Assembly (NCBI GenBank): GCA_964058845.1
Contig: CAXKVR010000016.1
Location: forward strand, 310,001-374,000
Direction: 5' to 3'
DNA from: Carex sylvatica
Lineage: Eukaryota; Streptophyta; Magnoliopsida; Poales; Cyperaceae
DNA: 64,000 nt
Part shown: piece by piece, positions 23,001 to 35,500 of the stretch
How positions within the stretch are numbered: position 1 is the stretch's first letter
How the letters are laid out: every line of letters starts with the position of its first letter
The notes under the pieces: generated by a model
Told to the model about the DNA's origin: nothing
The model's input: only the letters and a program-made list of their open reading frames with translations
Databases searched by the model: none
Position numbers and translations under genes: made by a program

Positions 23001-26000
23001 ATGTTCGAAGCACATGTATGTGTTCATTCAATTTTTCCTCGCTTTTTAATATTTATATTTATACTTCTCTTGCCTCTGCAGCGCTTGCTCATACCATAAG
23101 TTAAAAAACGAATTTCTGGTTAAAATAAGCAACAATCCTTTCAATTTTGGTCGTCTAGTGCTAATTGAAATGAAAAATAAAATAAAAATAGTCATGGTGA
23201 TACCTGTATCAGTAGTAAAAACTCAGTGACTCGTTGCTGCTCCCCATTTGGTTTCAAACGACCTATTTCATCTCATCTTGCTAGGACTTATGGTTTAAAC
23301 TGCATTCCCATGCTTAGTACTGTGTTATGATTTAATGGTCTGAATTTGTATTTTGCGGAATCAAAATTGGATAGTTGTTCAATGATCGAGTATCACCACA
23401 TTTGCTAGTGTTGTGGTTGGACGTGTCACTAGTTACTAAATGGGTTAATGTTAGTCTATGTAAAGCAAGTTCTGGTCGGAATTTAGTGGAAAATCAAACA
23501 AAGGTCAAAATTGTTTTGTTCCATACCAGGTTGGTACTGTCCGATTTGAACCTGATATTAATCATTGTAAAAAAAGTCAGATTTCAGGTACTATTCAGGA
23601 GGGCTGAAAATTAGTGATTTATATATTTTTCAAAATTTCAGTAATTGGTTTGAGAAAACTTTGATATATATCGATCAGCATTTTATTAATCTATGGTGAT
23701 ATATACCATAAAAAGCCATACATATGAAAATGTGAGATAATGAGAGCGAACGTATGGCTTCACATGAAGGCCAGTCTGTATACAGCAACAGGCTAATTTT
23801 TATGCTCCTCTTCCATTAAAATCAAAAATTTAAAAGCACCTGTTTCATTTGTTCCCTAACAAATGTGGTATATTCACTTTCTGAGAAAGATATTTGTTTG
23901 CCAAGGGCTGCAATCTTGATTAATTTGTGAATTTTTGTGAAATATGTATGGGTCCTCTTTGTATGGTATTAACCGGGTGCTATAATAATTTCTGAATATA
24001 TAAATGCTTAATGAAACTGCAATGCTGAAATTTGAGAATCATAGTGAATTGCTTCCTATTGTGATATATTTTTTCCTTATAACGATTGCTAATTTACAGA
24101 TTTTACCAAAGATTTAAATTGATATTTTTGTTTGATGTATAATAAATGCAATTGCTAATTTATAGCACGGATTATTCTTATCTTATGGTCGCTGTCTCGG
24201 TTGGACAGGTGTCACGTCTGCTGAAGAAGTACTTGGGTGATTATGTGGAGGGTCTATCAACTGAAGCCCTTCGTATCAGCGTGTGGAATGGTGCATTTCA
24301 TAGGCTTCATCTAAGATTTTTTTGTCTATATTTTAGTATTTATTTAGTGGTTATATTTCCCTGAAAGCTTTGTACATGTGATGGGTATTTCTGCAATTAG
24401 AATTAAGTCAACAGACATCTTACATAGGCTGTATTTATTTGCAATTACTATTCATCCTCCAGATTAAGACCACGGAGATGGTACATCCTGCCGAATGTTG
24501 ATATTCTGCCTTCAACCTTAATTAGGCTAAAACCTAAAAATTGTCTTAAACCAAGTCAATTAATTTTTATTCAACCAATTTCTATGTACTGGACATATAT
24601 CATATGGTGGTTTTAAAATTATAAATCAGTGTCAAATTTAGTCACTTTTGGCTTGATTTAACCTTGATTTTAACTCAGTTATTATATGTAAGCAACACCA
24701 AAAGTTGGGTGTCAGTTTCAAGTATGTAAAACAGTAGGAAAAACGAGAGAATTTACATGGTGAATTTGCTGATAACCTTATCTGCAATTTTGTGGATTAG
24801 CATCTTCTGGACACGTTACTTACATTAGATGCTGAGGGCATTTAACACAATATGTTTTTTATAATAACAGGTGATGTCATGCTTAAGGATCTGAAGCTGA
24901 AAGCTGAAGCACTCAATTCTCTGAAGCTTCCGGTCACAGTCAAAGCTGGTTTTGTTGGTACAATAACTATAAAGGTACTCTTTTTCCGTTTCTCCAATAG
25001 TTACACCCTTTTGTTTTTTGCCTGTGTACTATTGAAACAGTTGGGGGATACCAGTGCATTTTCATGCATTCAATCGGTGACCATGCCTTTTCTTTTTTGC
25101 AGAAATATCAGATTAAATACTCTTCATTCTTCGTTTGGTGCAAAACATTGCAGTTTTGCACTTTTCTTGTTGTTTTTTTTCTTCTTTTTCTGCCTAACAA
25201 TACATCAATTGTACATTGAAAGGTTCCATGGAAAAGCCTTGGTAAGGATCCTGTTATAGTGCTGATTGACCGCGTCTTTGTTCTTGCGGAGCCTGCTCCA
25301 GATGGCCAGCACAGCACGGTAATATATGCTTTTTCAAATGGGAAGTTTCTATATACACTTGCAGTATCTTGAATTCTCATGTGCATCTTACCATGTGAGA
25401 ATATCCCTCGGAATACCCACCCCCACTTTATTCAATGAAATGATGTTTTTTCTTATGTCAATTAAGTGAGATAGACATGGTGGTTTGGACATCTTTGTAT
25501 AATAAATCCTATAATGTTGGTGGGGTGCAGCAGGGATTGTTCTGTACTCATTAGAGGGGTATTTGTTAACATGCCTTGTAGTCCTTGCCTTTTAATGATC
25601 CTCATTATACCTAAGTTGCCACCAGAAGCTTTCGTCATTACTAATATATGTATATTTTTTTAATTTGTTTAAGCCTGAAGACAGAGAAAAGCTTTTTGAA
25701 GCCAAACTCCAGCAGATTGAGGTTTGTATCTTAAACATACTTCTTTAGATGTATAAACTATTCTTACTAAAAAAAAGAAAAATTCAGATTTTGGATAAAT
25801 GATGTTTAGAAGCCCTTCTAAAGTTCTGTTATGATTGGACATGCAGGAGAGAGAGGCAGCGACCCTTGAAGCTACAAGCGGATATTCAAAAGATGGATCA
25901 GTATGGCGACTTGATGCATTACAGTTAATTCTTGTCTAAACACTTTTCATGTCAGTATTTACTAATGCAGTAGTGCTCTATGACAGGCATCCTTTGGAAC

Positions 26001-29000
26001 TGCATGGGTGAGTTCCCTAACTGCTACAGTGCTAGGAAATCTGAAAGTTACTATCAGCAATGTGCATATTCGGTTAGAGGACTCTGTTAGGTACTTTTTT
26101 CTTTCCTTGTAGTTTCTTTCTTTTTTTGCTTTTGGAACAGCACTGAAGTCTTTGGTATTTTTTATGAACATACCTGATTTATATGCTTTAGCATGGTGTC
26201 ATGAGGTTGTACCGTTTGGTTCGTGCTTGTTTTCATATTTTTTTCTATAACAGACTAGTTTGACATCTGCGCATTTTAGACAATTTTTTGAAAAAGAGAA
26301 GAAAAACAAGATAAGCAGTTGCCCCTTGTGACTAAAGTAATTGCAAGCGTTAAGATGATCAGTTCAGTAATATCAGGGCAAGGGTATCTGTCTGTTGTTA
26401 TTTGGTATTAATATATAAATAGTACACATAGTGGTGTATATTATTCTCCCCTTTAGAGGGAGTTTAAACTACATTCTCATTTCGACGCATGTTTAGTGAC
26501 ATGTATGTATGGACTGATTTTTTCTCTCAGCAATCTAGGCCATCCATTTTGCTCAGGCATCACTTTGTCAAAACTTGCAGCTGTCACAGTGGATGGGAAG
26601 GGAAATGAGACCTTTGATACAAGTGCTGCACTAGATAAGCTACGTAAGGTATGCACTATTTGGCTTTATGTTTAGTGTCTTCTAGGCATACAAATAGACG
26701 TAGTTTGGTTAAAGAGCCCTTTTATTATCAAGTATCGCCAAGAACTATTTGTGTTTTCAATGATTGTGAAGAAGCCCCATAATAATTGCTGGAGATTAAA
26801 AATGGTTTCATCCCTTAAGTTAGCTAGTGATATTATTAGTTTTTAATTTCAAATCAGAAATTAAGATCAATTTTACAAGATGACAGTATCATAAAACCCT
26901 ACAAGCATGAAAACTCAACTCTTTAAAACTGTAATTTCAATTTTTTATGGTTGGAGAAAGCAGGTAGCCTTCTAATAGTAAATTAATCAAACATATCAAC
27001 TTTTTTAATCAAATTACCTCTAATTCGGTCAAAATAAAATAAAAATTTGCATTTTCCTGGTTGATTACTCTTTTGTCGAACCTTTTAAAGTCAACTGCAT
27101 CCTGGTAACTAAACAAAATCAAAGAATGAAGAATATTAGGTGGTATTTTAAAATTTGGAGGTAGGGGAGTGAGAGGGGGGGGGGGGGGGGATTTCATATG
27201 ACTTTAACCTGTTAGTAAGTATGGCTGCAAACCTTAATACTGGCATAGATAGTGACAGTGTATTTGTAGACTTGAATTATCTAATTCATTTTATAGTCAG
27301 TGCAACTGCATAGATTGGCTGTATATCACGATTCAGACTCTACTCCTTGGAAAATTGATAAGAAGTGGGAGGACTTGAGTCCTTCTGAATGGAGTGAGGT
27401 TAGCTTTTCTTGGTGCTATTTGTTTTGCTAACTTGAAATTGATGTAAAATTGTCTCATCCATTTTAGTCTTTTGTGAATGCATGCTATTCTTCTGATTTT
27501 TATGGCTGTAGATTTTTCAAGATGGGATAGATGAATGCTCGCCTGGGTCAAATTCAGTTTGGGCATCTAACCGACAATACTTGGTTTCGCCTATAAATGG
27601 TGTCCTTAAGTACCAGCGGCTCGGCAAAGACGAAAGAGGTGACCCAAATAATCCTTTTGTGAAGGCATCAGTCCTCCTAGCCGATGTTTCTTCAACTGTC
27701 ACCGAGGTAGTTTTTCTTTCCTTCTATTATCTCGGCAATTTGTTAGCTTAGTATGAGTTCAAACATTTAATTTAAAGATATGTTCTAAATTTTTTTTTAT
27801 CAGGCTCAATATTATAACGGAATAAAATTGTTAGAGACCTTTTCAAGATTCAAAACACGTGTTGAGGTGTCTCACTTGAGGCCTGTAGTGCCAGTTTTAG
27901 ATGATCCTTGTGGTTGGTGGCGGTATGCTATGTTGGCAAGCTTGTGTCAGAAGAAATCATGGTACGAGCACATGTATATTTGTAAAGTAAAATTGATTAT
28001 CTCATCTATTATTTTCCTTCATTCTCTGTTGAGGCCAGAAATAATTCGATCAGTGTTGCACTACAACTGAGGTGGTCATAATTGTATTTTGATTTGCACG
28101 AGGAATTTGGTCATAATTCTTCTATTCTCACCAGTAGCAAAGCATCACAAGGATTGTACAATCTGCTAAAACTGGAATATAAAGTACTTAGTGCAAAACA
28201 GTCCTTATCCATTATTCCTTTTCTTTCTTTTTTGGTAATATATGCTCATACTTATTTTTTATGTTTTTTTTTTGGTCTTAGCTACTTCTTTTCTTGGGAG
28301 AGAATCAAGGACCATTGTCAGCTCCGTCGACGATATGTGCAACTATATGCAACTTCACTCCAACAGCCGGCAACTACAGATGTTTCTGAGCTTAGGCAGA
28401 TTGAAAGAGTTCTTGACTCAAAGGTCATCATACTCTGGAGGTGGGTCCCAAGTTATTAATAAAGGGCCTTTATCCTCTGCTATTCAAATTTCAGAAATGT
28501 ACAATTTAACTGGGCTCATTAAGAAGAGAAAAATTCTATAACAAAAATCAATAGATCTACAGCCTGCTTTCCAGTAACACTGGACTTCCAGTTCTTATGA
28601 AAATAAGCAGGGTGTTGATTTTCTGATCTCAGTTAAAAAGCTTCCATATTGTATTGGTTAATTCTTCACAGACCACTTGCTTAAGATTGATCAGCTCCAG
28701 TGAACTGGATTTCCATTCGAACTCATGCTAATCGGTCAATTGTCAATTACTTAATCGGCAATCAATAAAGCTTTTGATTTGATCCCTATGTGGTATAATA
28801 ATTCTGACATACATTTGCAAAATGCCCGTCTCTTATTTATGCTTCTTAGGTTGCTGGCCCATGCCAAGGTTGAGTCAGTGAAGTTGTCAAGGAAGAAGGC
28901 TTCCTCCAAGAAAAGCTGGTGGCCTTTAGGATGGTAATGAATTTTTTATTTTTGAATTGTATTATTAAAGAAACTTATTGTAACAGGTCATTTGTCGTAC

Positions 29001-29531
29001 CTTCTTAGATCTCATCAAATTGTAAGAACAAAAGCCATGTAAAATTTCTTTCTTTATAGGTCTTATGGAGAGACTGCTTCGGGACAACAAGACACATCAG
29101 TCGAGCAAGTGCTAGGTGACGAAGAAAAGCTAACAAAGGAAGAATGGCAAGCGATCAACAAACTGATAAGCTACCATCAACAAGAAGATGACACCCTTTC
29201 TCCGATGGGCAAGCTTTCTCCAAACATGATTGTCTTCCTCCTGGATGTTTCCATCACTCAAGCTGCAGCCCGTATCATCAATATAGATGGGGTGGAGGTC
29301 CTTTGTGGTAGGTTTGAGCATCTCCATGTGGCGACAAAGTTATATTCTAAGAGCATCTGCTGTGATATGTCACTGAAGTATTGTGGATTGTCTTCACCTG
29401 AGGGCCCGCTTGCACACAGTGTTGTTAGTGAGAGAAAGAGCAATGCTTTGGTTGCCAGTTTCATGCATGCTCCCCTGGGAGAAGACTTGGACTGGAAGCT
29501 TTCAGCTACTATAGCTCCTTGCCATGTCACG
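23001..29531 (+). other. VPS13: VPS13 exons 1-14 (chorein N-terminal and first groove segment)
   Basis: Exon coordinates: 23001-23015, 24209-24290, 24871-24974, 25223-25318, 25674-25721, 25847-25900, 25987-26090, 26531-26648, 27297-27398, 27512-27706, 27804-27961, 28282-28440, 28850-28933, 29060-29531. Key stretches are GLSTEALRISVWNGDVMLKDL, TITIKVPWKSLGKDPVIV, GTAWVSSLTATVLGNLKVTI (helical entrance and first beta layer) and SWERIKDHCQLRRRYVQLYA. The first exon is only five codons. Its identity rests on the in-frame ATG, a GTATGT donor and the fit of MFEAH|VSRLLKKY to other VPS13 starts. Confidence 0.9.
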
Positions 29532-32500
29532 GTAACCCTTTACAAGATAATTATATTAGTTTGATAGAGGCATCCGGATTAGGGGTGGAAGCAGAGTCTA
29601 TAATACTAAAATCATAATAGATGTTGAATGGATGTCAAAGTTCAAAACCGTGCTAATATGAATACAAGATATTTAGTATAATTGATACATATTTGGAGTG
29701 AGTCAAACTTTTTATGGATAAAGATGCAAATACAACAAATGCAAGCGCTTTAATAATAGCTTATAACTTCAGCATTGAAAATAGATAATAAGCTTGCATA
29801 TTATTTGACTTGCACGATAAATAACAAGTGTGTAGAAATATTAGTTTTCCAACTGAAGTAAAAGAAATCAGGAATTCAGATGACTGATAGAAATCCATCT
29901 GTAACCATATCCTTTTGCAAGGGATCTATCCAATTTTGTAATTGTATCTTTCCACCTTAATATTAATATCCCTATCCACATAATTATTTCTGTTTGTATC
30001 TGTGGACATACGGGTTTAAATTGATAGTATCGTTCCGATTTCATCCATAATTCGGAAAGGATCAAATTAGTAACTTTTGGCAGATGTACAATTTGCATGC
30101 ATCGAGGTTTCTTCGATAGTCTTACAGAAATTAATTTTATGAAGGGGGTATCTTGGGCCTTTTAATTTTTTGTTTGTCATCTTTACAATGTTGGATGACA
30201 AATGGTTTCTGTTAAGGATTTTCTTTCCAGATTTAAACATTGAGTAAAATTAGTTTTGACCTAAGTAATGGATATGCTTTTGCACATCCTTAAGGATCTT
30301 CTTACCAATGATATTGTTTGTATGCTAGACTTCGGAGGCTGCCTCTGTACAGTTAGTATTTTGCCTTTTTGTTTCATAGGTCTCAATGGTTAGCTATGAA
30401 AGGTTTCTTGAGTTTGTGAAAAGGAGCAATGCTATTAGCCCTAGAATCACAATGGAAACTGCAACAGCTTTACAGGTAATGGACAATTACATTTTTTATT
30501 TTTGTGTATATTTAGACAATTTGATGGATTACAATCTTATAGGTTGATTCTCTTATGTTTATCAGTCAAAGTTTGAGAAAGTAACAAGAAAGGCTCAAGA
30601 GCAGCTTCAGATAGTCTTGGAAGAGCAAAGCAGGTTCTCCCCTCCTCTCTCGTGTTAAATTCATCTTAAAATTAAAACATTGGTTACATTAGTTACTCAC
30701 ACAACAAACATAAAAACATCATCAACACAGACATCAATCTACCTTGACATCCAACAACAACACAACTCCAATAACTCCATGAAATACCAACCAGTAACAA
30801 CAAAAATCAAGACATATCTAGAGAACTGAAGAGTGCAAGTCCTAACCTAGCAGCAACTGTCTTCCAGCTTTGTCATTGCTCTGTAGTTGCAGCTTGGAAT
30901 CTTGTATAGCCGCCACTAATGGTCTGTGTGGCCTGCAACAACAGTAATCATAAAGCAGCTGCAGCACAAACGACCAACCACCTACACCCACAGCAACATC
31001 CGTTTCTTTCTTTTGGGTTATTTCTTTTTTGTTTTTAAAAAAAAGCTGTGCAAAGTGGTGGCGTGGGAGGTTGGCAGCCTCTCCGGTCAAGAGTTCCACT
31101 GTCCTCTCTCTGTGGGGGCGAGGTTGGGAAGACAGTGAGAGGTGACACAGAGTTGGGTGGAGGATGTAGAAAAGGGGGTAGGGATTAGGGTAAGGAGGAG
31201 GTGGCTTAGGAGGCTGGTAACTGAGGCAACTAGGCTGGTGGTGACCCTCTGACTCTCTAGGCCTGGAGCAAGGTTTGATTTCTTTCTTAGATTGGGATTG
31301 CTGCTAGGAAGTAGGAACGATAGGGTAGGGAGAGGCGGAGTTGGAGGTGGGGTGGGTGGAGAAAAGGCGGGGTGGAGCATATGTGGCGGTGAAGAGAGGC
31401 AGGGTTGTAAAATCTTAGATTAGGGGATGGTGAAGGGATCTGCTCTATCCTCAGACTTCAGAAGTATACAACAGACTGGGCAGCCTGTACTATGCTGGAT
31501 TTTTTTTCCTCTGATGTTTGGTCTTTTTTTTCTGTTGATTTATGGTTGCAGGGGTTCATAATTGATGCATTATTATCAATATGATATTATTTCGATTTTC
31601 TGTCACTGAATGTCCCACTATCATTCCAAACCGATTAAATTGGCTCTGCTGTTTAATTTTTTTGCATATTGGGTCCATTTTTGCTATAAACTTATTTTTA
31701 CCGATGTATCATTATTTCTGGTTCTTTTGCATAGGTTTGGACTTGATATTGATCTTGATGCCCCAAAAGTCTGGATTCCTTTGAGATCTACCGAGTCTTC
31801 ATTCGGAGATAGTAGCTTCATTCTTGATTTTGGTCATTTTACATTTCATACTGGAGTAAGATATCTCACCTAAAATTGATTTTATTCTATTTTTTTAAAT
31901 GCCGAACCGAATTTGCAAGGAGAGTTATGTTTTTTAGTTATGTAAAACTCTCTTTTATGTTGAAATTTCTTTGTTACTTTTATAAAGTTTTCAATTTACT
32001 ATAGGATGGTCCACGGGATGACAGACAGAGCATGTACTCCCACTTTTGGGTATCCGGAAGGGACATGGCAGTTTTTTTCAGTGACAGCTTGTCACAGGGT
32101 CAACATGTCTCCAATGAAGAGAATACAAGTCAAGCAAGACTACCAGTCTCTGAAGGTGATTCTGGACAAGTATATTCCATTCTTGACCCATGTGGGATGT
32201 CACTCGTATTCGACCAGGTTTTTCTTTTACTACAATTTTTTTTAGTTATTAATTTCCTTTAATTTTGGATACTCGATTGGGTCCAAATTTTTTTTTTTTA
32301 TTTCATCCTGGTATAAATCTAGTACTGTTATATGTTGCCGGCATGACTAACACTACGTGTTGACTTCCTGCTATAATTGTTTTAACTATTCTACACTTCC
32401 CATTTTAATTTTATCAAAATGCGGTAGGTGATAATTATTTTGTTTTAACATTATGTGTTCTTGTAGATCAAAATCCCTCACCCACACTATCCGTTATCTC

Positions 32501-35500
32501 GGATTTCTGTTCAAGTGCCAAATCTCAGCCTCCATTTCTCACCCGAAAGGTACCACATGATTGTTGAGTTGATGGATTTATTCTACAACTCTAAAGAAAA
32601 CACTGACCAAGGTGCTGATGAAGCTGATCTTGTTCTTTGGCATCCTGCTGATTTGACTACTAATGCTAGGATTTTGGTTTGGAGGGTATGTATTCAGTTA
32701 ATGCATTATGTATACTTGCATATGAGGTTTATTTGTGGAATTCTCAAAGAAGATACTAAAATAATACAATTATATTGGTTTCCGGTTATATGAAAACCAT
32801 GCTTGTAGCCGCAACTGTGGTAAGATCCTGGCATGAATAAGTTGAATGCATATGCAAATTTTCACTCTTTTTTACTTTTTATGGGATTGGTGACTTATTT
32901 GGTGCTATCTACTTGGTTTAGGGAATAGGCAATTCTATGGCTGAGTGGCACCCTTGTCATCTTGCTTTATCCGGGTTGTATCTTTATGTTTTGGAGTCCG
33001 AGGCTGCCCGAACCTATCAGAGGTGCTGCAGGTTTGTACACCGGCTCTTCTTTTGTATATCTTTCTCGTGTGCAGTGATACCGGAATCTTGGTTAGCTTC
33101 AGAACAATACCATCATTCTGAGACTGCAGCGATCCAATGTTTATGTGTTATGTGCTTATACTGTGCCTATATAATTTAATATGAGCTTTGATTCGAATTC
33201 ACTCGTTAAATCTTGTCCAAAATAATCACCAAAATTTCCAGAATTGGCTGCAATTGATTTGAGAAACTTAATTTCATTAATTCCCCAAATTGGGTTATAT
33301 AGTTGCACATATTACATAGAGGTCCCTAAACTATTCCCTAATTACTCTTTTTCCGAAATACCCTTGATACAATCTTGATTCTCAACACTCCCCCTCAAGA
33401 TGGGCAAAAGATATTCACTAAGCCCATCTTGTCACATAATCTAGAAAGACCTAAAGAGCTAAGACCCTTTGTGAGGCAATCCGCCACTTGATCGTTAGTT
33501 GGAACATGACTTTCCGAGTAACCTAGTTTTTTTGGCGGAGCGGACTGAACGGAAACAAAGCGGGCGGTCTGTGCTTTGATACCAAATTGATTTGAGAAAC
33601 TTAATTTCATTAATTCCCCAAATTGGGTTATATAGTTGCACATAATACATAGAGGTCCCTAAACTATTCCCTAATTACTCTTTTTCCAAAATACCCTTGA
33701 TACAATCTTGATTCTCAACAGCTGCATAGCCCAATCAGTTGGGATCAGTATTTACTACAGTTATATATGATTAAAGTGGGGTTGTTTGTCCAAATTAAAC
33801 CTGTTTACGTACCAGCAGAACATTCAGTTCCCGTAAATGTTGTGCTTTTATGAATGGAAATCCAAGATTTTGAAATTTTTGTTTGTGCTGCCCCGCTGCT
33901 AACCTACTTAAGCTGTTCCTGTAAAGTGATGTTTATGCACTTACCAAAAAACGAGTTGTTATTTGTAACATGAATTATTTGTTTCTGGCAGCCATTTAAT
34001 CTTTTGCCCTTGTTTTTCAATCCTTCGTGTGAAGTGGAGTTTATGCAACTTACCAAAACAGGAGCTGCTATTTTTAGCATGAATTATTTGTTCTGGCAGC
34101 CATTTGGTTATCAAATCTTTTGGTTTTAATATAATATCGCATGGCAGCATGGCTGGTCGGCACATATTTGAGGTACCTTCAGCAAGTGTTGGTGGGTCTC
34201 TCTATGCTATTGCAGTTAGTTCCAGAGGGCTTGACGTGCAAAAGGCAAAACAATGTTCCCTTACTCCTTTAAATGCTACCTTTTCTATTATTTTAGTTAA
34301 TGTCCTTATCTTGTTCCAGATAGAATCTTGAGCTTGTCTGATAGTGCTTTGGTTTAAGCAAACCACAGCCTATTCAATTAAAACAATAATATATGAGATC
34401 AGAAAAAAGTGCTGGCTGACTAAGAAAATTTTAAACTTAGCAGCATTGGTACTTTGATACGAGATTGAAGTTGAATTTTTTTTATATTTGCATCTGCGAG
34501 TTGTATGCAGCTACGGTGTGGGTTTCATTTCTAGCCTCCCCCAACTTAGTTTGGGACTAAAGGCTTTGTTGTTGCTGCTGCTGCTGTTGTATCTGCGAGT
34601 TGTATGCCTTGTGATTTTCGTTCATGAGTGTTTTTTTTTATTTAATGTCAGGCTCTGGAATCAACAAGTACACTAATTATTGAATTTCCTAGTAATGAGG
34701 AAAAGGCTATTTGGATGAAGGAACTTGTGAAAGTGATCTACAGAGCTTCAGTATTTAACTCCTTCCTTTTATATCATATATTTCAATATCACATACATGT
34801 TTGTCCTTAAAATTTATTTTTCTATGTAGGCCCCAGCAGATATGTATATACCTGGAGGCTCCTCTGATTCTACCCCGAGAGGAACGCCTGTCCAAAAGTT
34901 TGGTAACGTTGGGAGTGCTGACTTTGTTCTTAATGGCTCTGTTGTAGAAACAAAATTGTCTATATATGGGAAGGTAAGATAATTTGGGCCATCTTATATT
35001 AACAAGTATCAAAGTGACCAAATTTGATTGAGCATATGATGTACTTTCTATTTTGGTATTGCAGTTGGACAGAAAGAGTGAAAATGCTGAAGAGGTGCTA
35101 ATCTTGGAGCTTCTCGGTAATGGAGCAAAGGTACCACATTATTAATCTTTTGGACAGAGCAAGTGGTTCAGCTACACACGGAAACATTATTCATTGGAGC
35201 CTTAGGAACCTTTTGAGGCACACATCATTACTGTTTTACTCATGTAGTTTGTTAGTAAATTGAATAATGATGAACAAGCAACAAATATAGTCACTGCTCT
35301 CCATGCTGGGTATCATTTGCTTAGTGTATCTTCTTTCTCTACCTAAATTGTTAATTTAAGAGCCTGAATAGATTCTGAATCTAAATTTACTCACTAGCCT
35401 TTAATTTTCAATAAAAAAGCCAAAATAATGGAGGGAAATAGAATTGAGAATAGTAGTATGAGACCAGTCCTGGATCTAAAATGCATGTCTTCCTGTTTCA

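Larger units (their letters stand above)
30380..35130 (+). other. VPS13: VPS13 exons 15-24 (includes the PH domain)
   Basis: Exon coordinates: 30380-30475, 30566-30633, 31735-31855, 32005-32217, 32467-32685, 32922-33031, 34148-34244, 34652-34750, 34830-34973, 35065-35130. The PH domain spans exons 20-22: WHPCHLALSGLYLYVLESEA at the start and EEKAIWMKELVKVIYRA with its signature Trp at the end. The intron after 34244 starts GCAAAA rather than GT. The next exon (ALESTSTLIIEF) joins in phase, so this is a GC-AG intron. Intron 33032-34147 carries a mini-retrotransposon. Confidence 0.9.

Noticed and set aside
22459..23049. Several overlapping reading frames on both strands upstream of VPS13
   Set aside because: They are mutually overlapping, unsupported by motifs, and lie in the GC-richer leader of the VPS13 gene.
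25108..25386. Antisense frame over VPS13 exon 4
   Set aside because: Shadow of a real exon on the opposite strand.
31087..31380. Proline-rich minus-strand frame in VPS13 intron 16
   Set aside because: Compositional effect of GGTGG-rich intronic DNA; no homology recognised and no splice context.
33395..33643. Minus-strand frame with copia RNase H similarity taken as a gene
   Set aside because: It is only the C-terminal scrap inside a 469-bp TRIM-like element and crosses its LTR.
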